From Populus alba (taxonomy: Eukaryota > Streptophyta > Magnoliopsida > Malpighiales > Salicaceae), in the NCBI RefSeq assembly GCF_005239225.2, contig NC_133288.1, positions 20,032,169 through 20,096,168 on the forward strand: a stretch of DNA of 64,000 nucleotides, given 5' to 3'. Below the pieces are notes generated by a model. It did no database searches, was not told the origin of the DNA, and saw only the letters and a list, made by a program, of their open reading frames with translations. Made by a program: the position numbers and the translations under genes. Below are positions 63,055 through 64,000 of the stretch, piece after piece; position 1 is the first letter of the stretch, and each line of letters starts with the position of its first letter.

Positions 63055-63415
63055 CTGAATTTTAAAATAATAATAATAATAAAACCGGTTCAAACTGATC
63101 GGTTTTGGTTCGATTTGGTTTGGTTTTTTAGAAAAAAAACCAGTTCAAATCAATTTGGCTCGGTTTTTCCAGTTTTGGCTCGGTTGTTTTGATTTGGCTC
63201 GGTTTTTTCGGTTTGGTTCTATTTTTTTTATTTGGCTCGGTTTTTTTTCGATTTGATTTAGTTTGGGTTTAATTCGGTTTTTTTAGTTTCAGGTTTATAA
63301 AATTAAAACCAAACTGAATTAGTTAATTTTTTCAAAATTCTAATCAGTTTTTTTTTTACGATTTAGTTTTTTTAATTTAATTGGTTTTTTAATTTTTTTT
63401 ATTTACCCTTATCCA
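63055..63415. mobile_element. Second CGGTT-rich hAT-like element fragment
   Basis: Repeats of GGTTCGATTTGGTTTGG and TTGGCTCGGTTTTTTCGG begin with AAACCGGTTCAAACTGATCG. The right side ends in TTTACCCTTA, close to the TTTGCTCACCCTTAG end of the element at 23731-24585. A left terminus is not visible, so this is a partial or rearranged relative. Confidence 0.45.
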
Positions 63416-64000
63416 AGAGTTAGGAAGGCCCGCATTTGCCGACTCTAGTTTGTCGTGCAACATAGATGGGGAGAGCTTGAAGACGAGGATGGTCTGCCTT
63501 CTCCCATGACTTGTAGTTGCCACCATGGAACTTCAAAGAAAGGAAATTGGCCATTCCCTTCGTGGTGTTTTAAAGGTATCCATCATCGTGTCCGATCCAG
63601 AAACCAAAAAAAGAAGGTATTCTCAGATAAATAATTTAATCTAAAAATTTAAGATAGAAAATGATATGAAAAATATGATTTATATTATTTTATAATATAT
63701 TTTTTAAATATAAATATATATAATATTTTATATTTAATTTTTATTAAATAAATAAAAATGATAAAATTCGAATTCATTGTATTAAATAACTAATTTAATT
63801 TAAAATTTTAATTTATTAAATAATATTTAAAAATATAATTTATACCAAGATAACATTTTTACGAGCTTTCAACTTTTGTCATGATTGCGTCTCTCTCTCT
63901 TCTTGTCTTTTCCCCCTTCAAGTTTACAGTGACACTAACATCAACGGTTCAACAGGATTAACAGTACCTGTTCCAAGAAGAAGAGAATTCATATAGGACA
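63416..64000. other. Right edge, no feature recognised
   Basis: A short, more balanced stretch (63420-63600) is followed by AT-rich sequence with a TATAAT-type run and a CTCTCTCT tract near 63890. No coding frame or splice pattern could be supported before the window ends. Confidence 0.3.

Noticed and set aside
1..64000. tRNA, rRNA, CRISPR arrays, organellar insertions, known plant miRNA precursors
   Set aside because: No cloverleaf, rRNA, spacer-repeat array, plastid or mitochondrial gene fragment was recognised by eye; miRNA precursors were not folded, so a miss is possible.

Overview
This window is nuclear DNA from a flowering plant. It is AT-rich, its genes are split by many GT-AG introns, and five complete genes encode plant-type proteins. 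The mix of TGTTTGG-ended AT-rich elements, GGTTAACCCGAGTTGAC-like satellite units and CGGTT-rich elements resembles Populus/Salicaceae. That species-level guess comes from recalled repeat motifs and is inference; the plant assignment is firm.

Layout. 1-317 (+) is the last coding exon of a conserved lysine-rich protein cut by the left edge. 1012-5486 (-) is homocysteine S-methyltransferase (7 exons, 342 aa), tail-to-tail with the first gene. 6682-10134 (-) is a Raf-like ATMRK1-type protein kinase (6 exons, 399 aa). 10135-16291 is non-coding, with repeats. 16292-23291 (-) is the biotin-carboxylase (alpha) subunit of mitochondrial 3-methylcrotonyl-CoA carboxylase (15 exons, about 739 aa). 23292-34427 is an 11-kb AT-rich gap with mobile-element debris, including a hAT-like element. 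34428-41562 (+) is a NETWORKED1-type actin-binding protein (3 coding exons, 1752 aa). 41563-44243 holds a decayed PIF/Harbinger-type transposase-like gene and a degenerate tandem array. 44244-48744 (-) is a SULTR3;1-like sulfate transporter (12 exons, 655 aa). 48745-64000 has no gene I can support; it holds a LINE RNase H remnant, microsatellites, a GC-rich island and a second CGGTT-rich element.

The exon boundaries of the five complete genes were read by hand. All junctions keep frame and each protein matches its family's expected length. The genes work in unrelated processes: methionine metabolism, signalling, leucine catabolism, actin/membrane organisation and sulfate transport. I see no operon-like or biosynthetic cluster, and no convincing novel system. 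The items most worth a second look are the transposable-element structures, the MCCA 3' end and the transposase remnant beside NET1.
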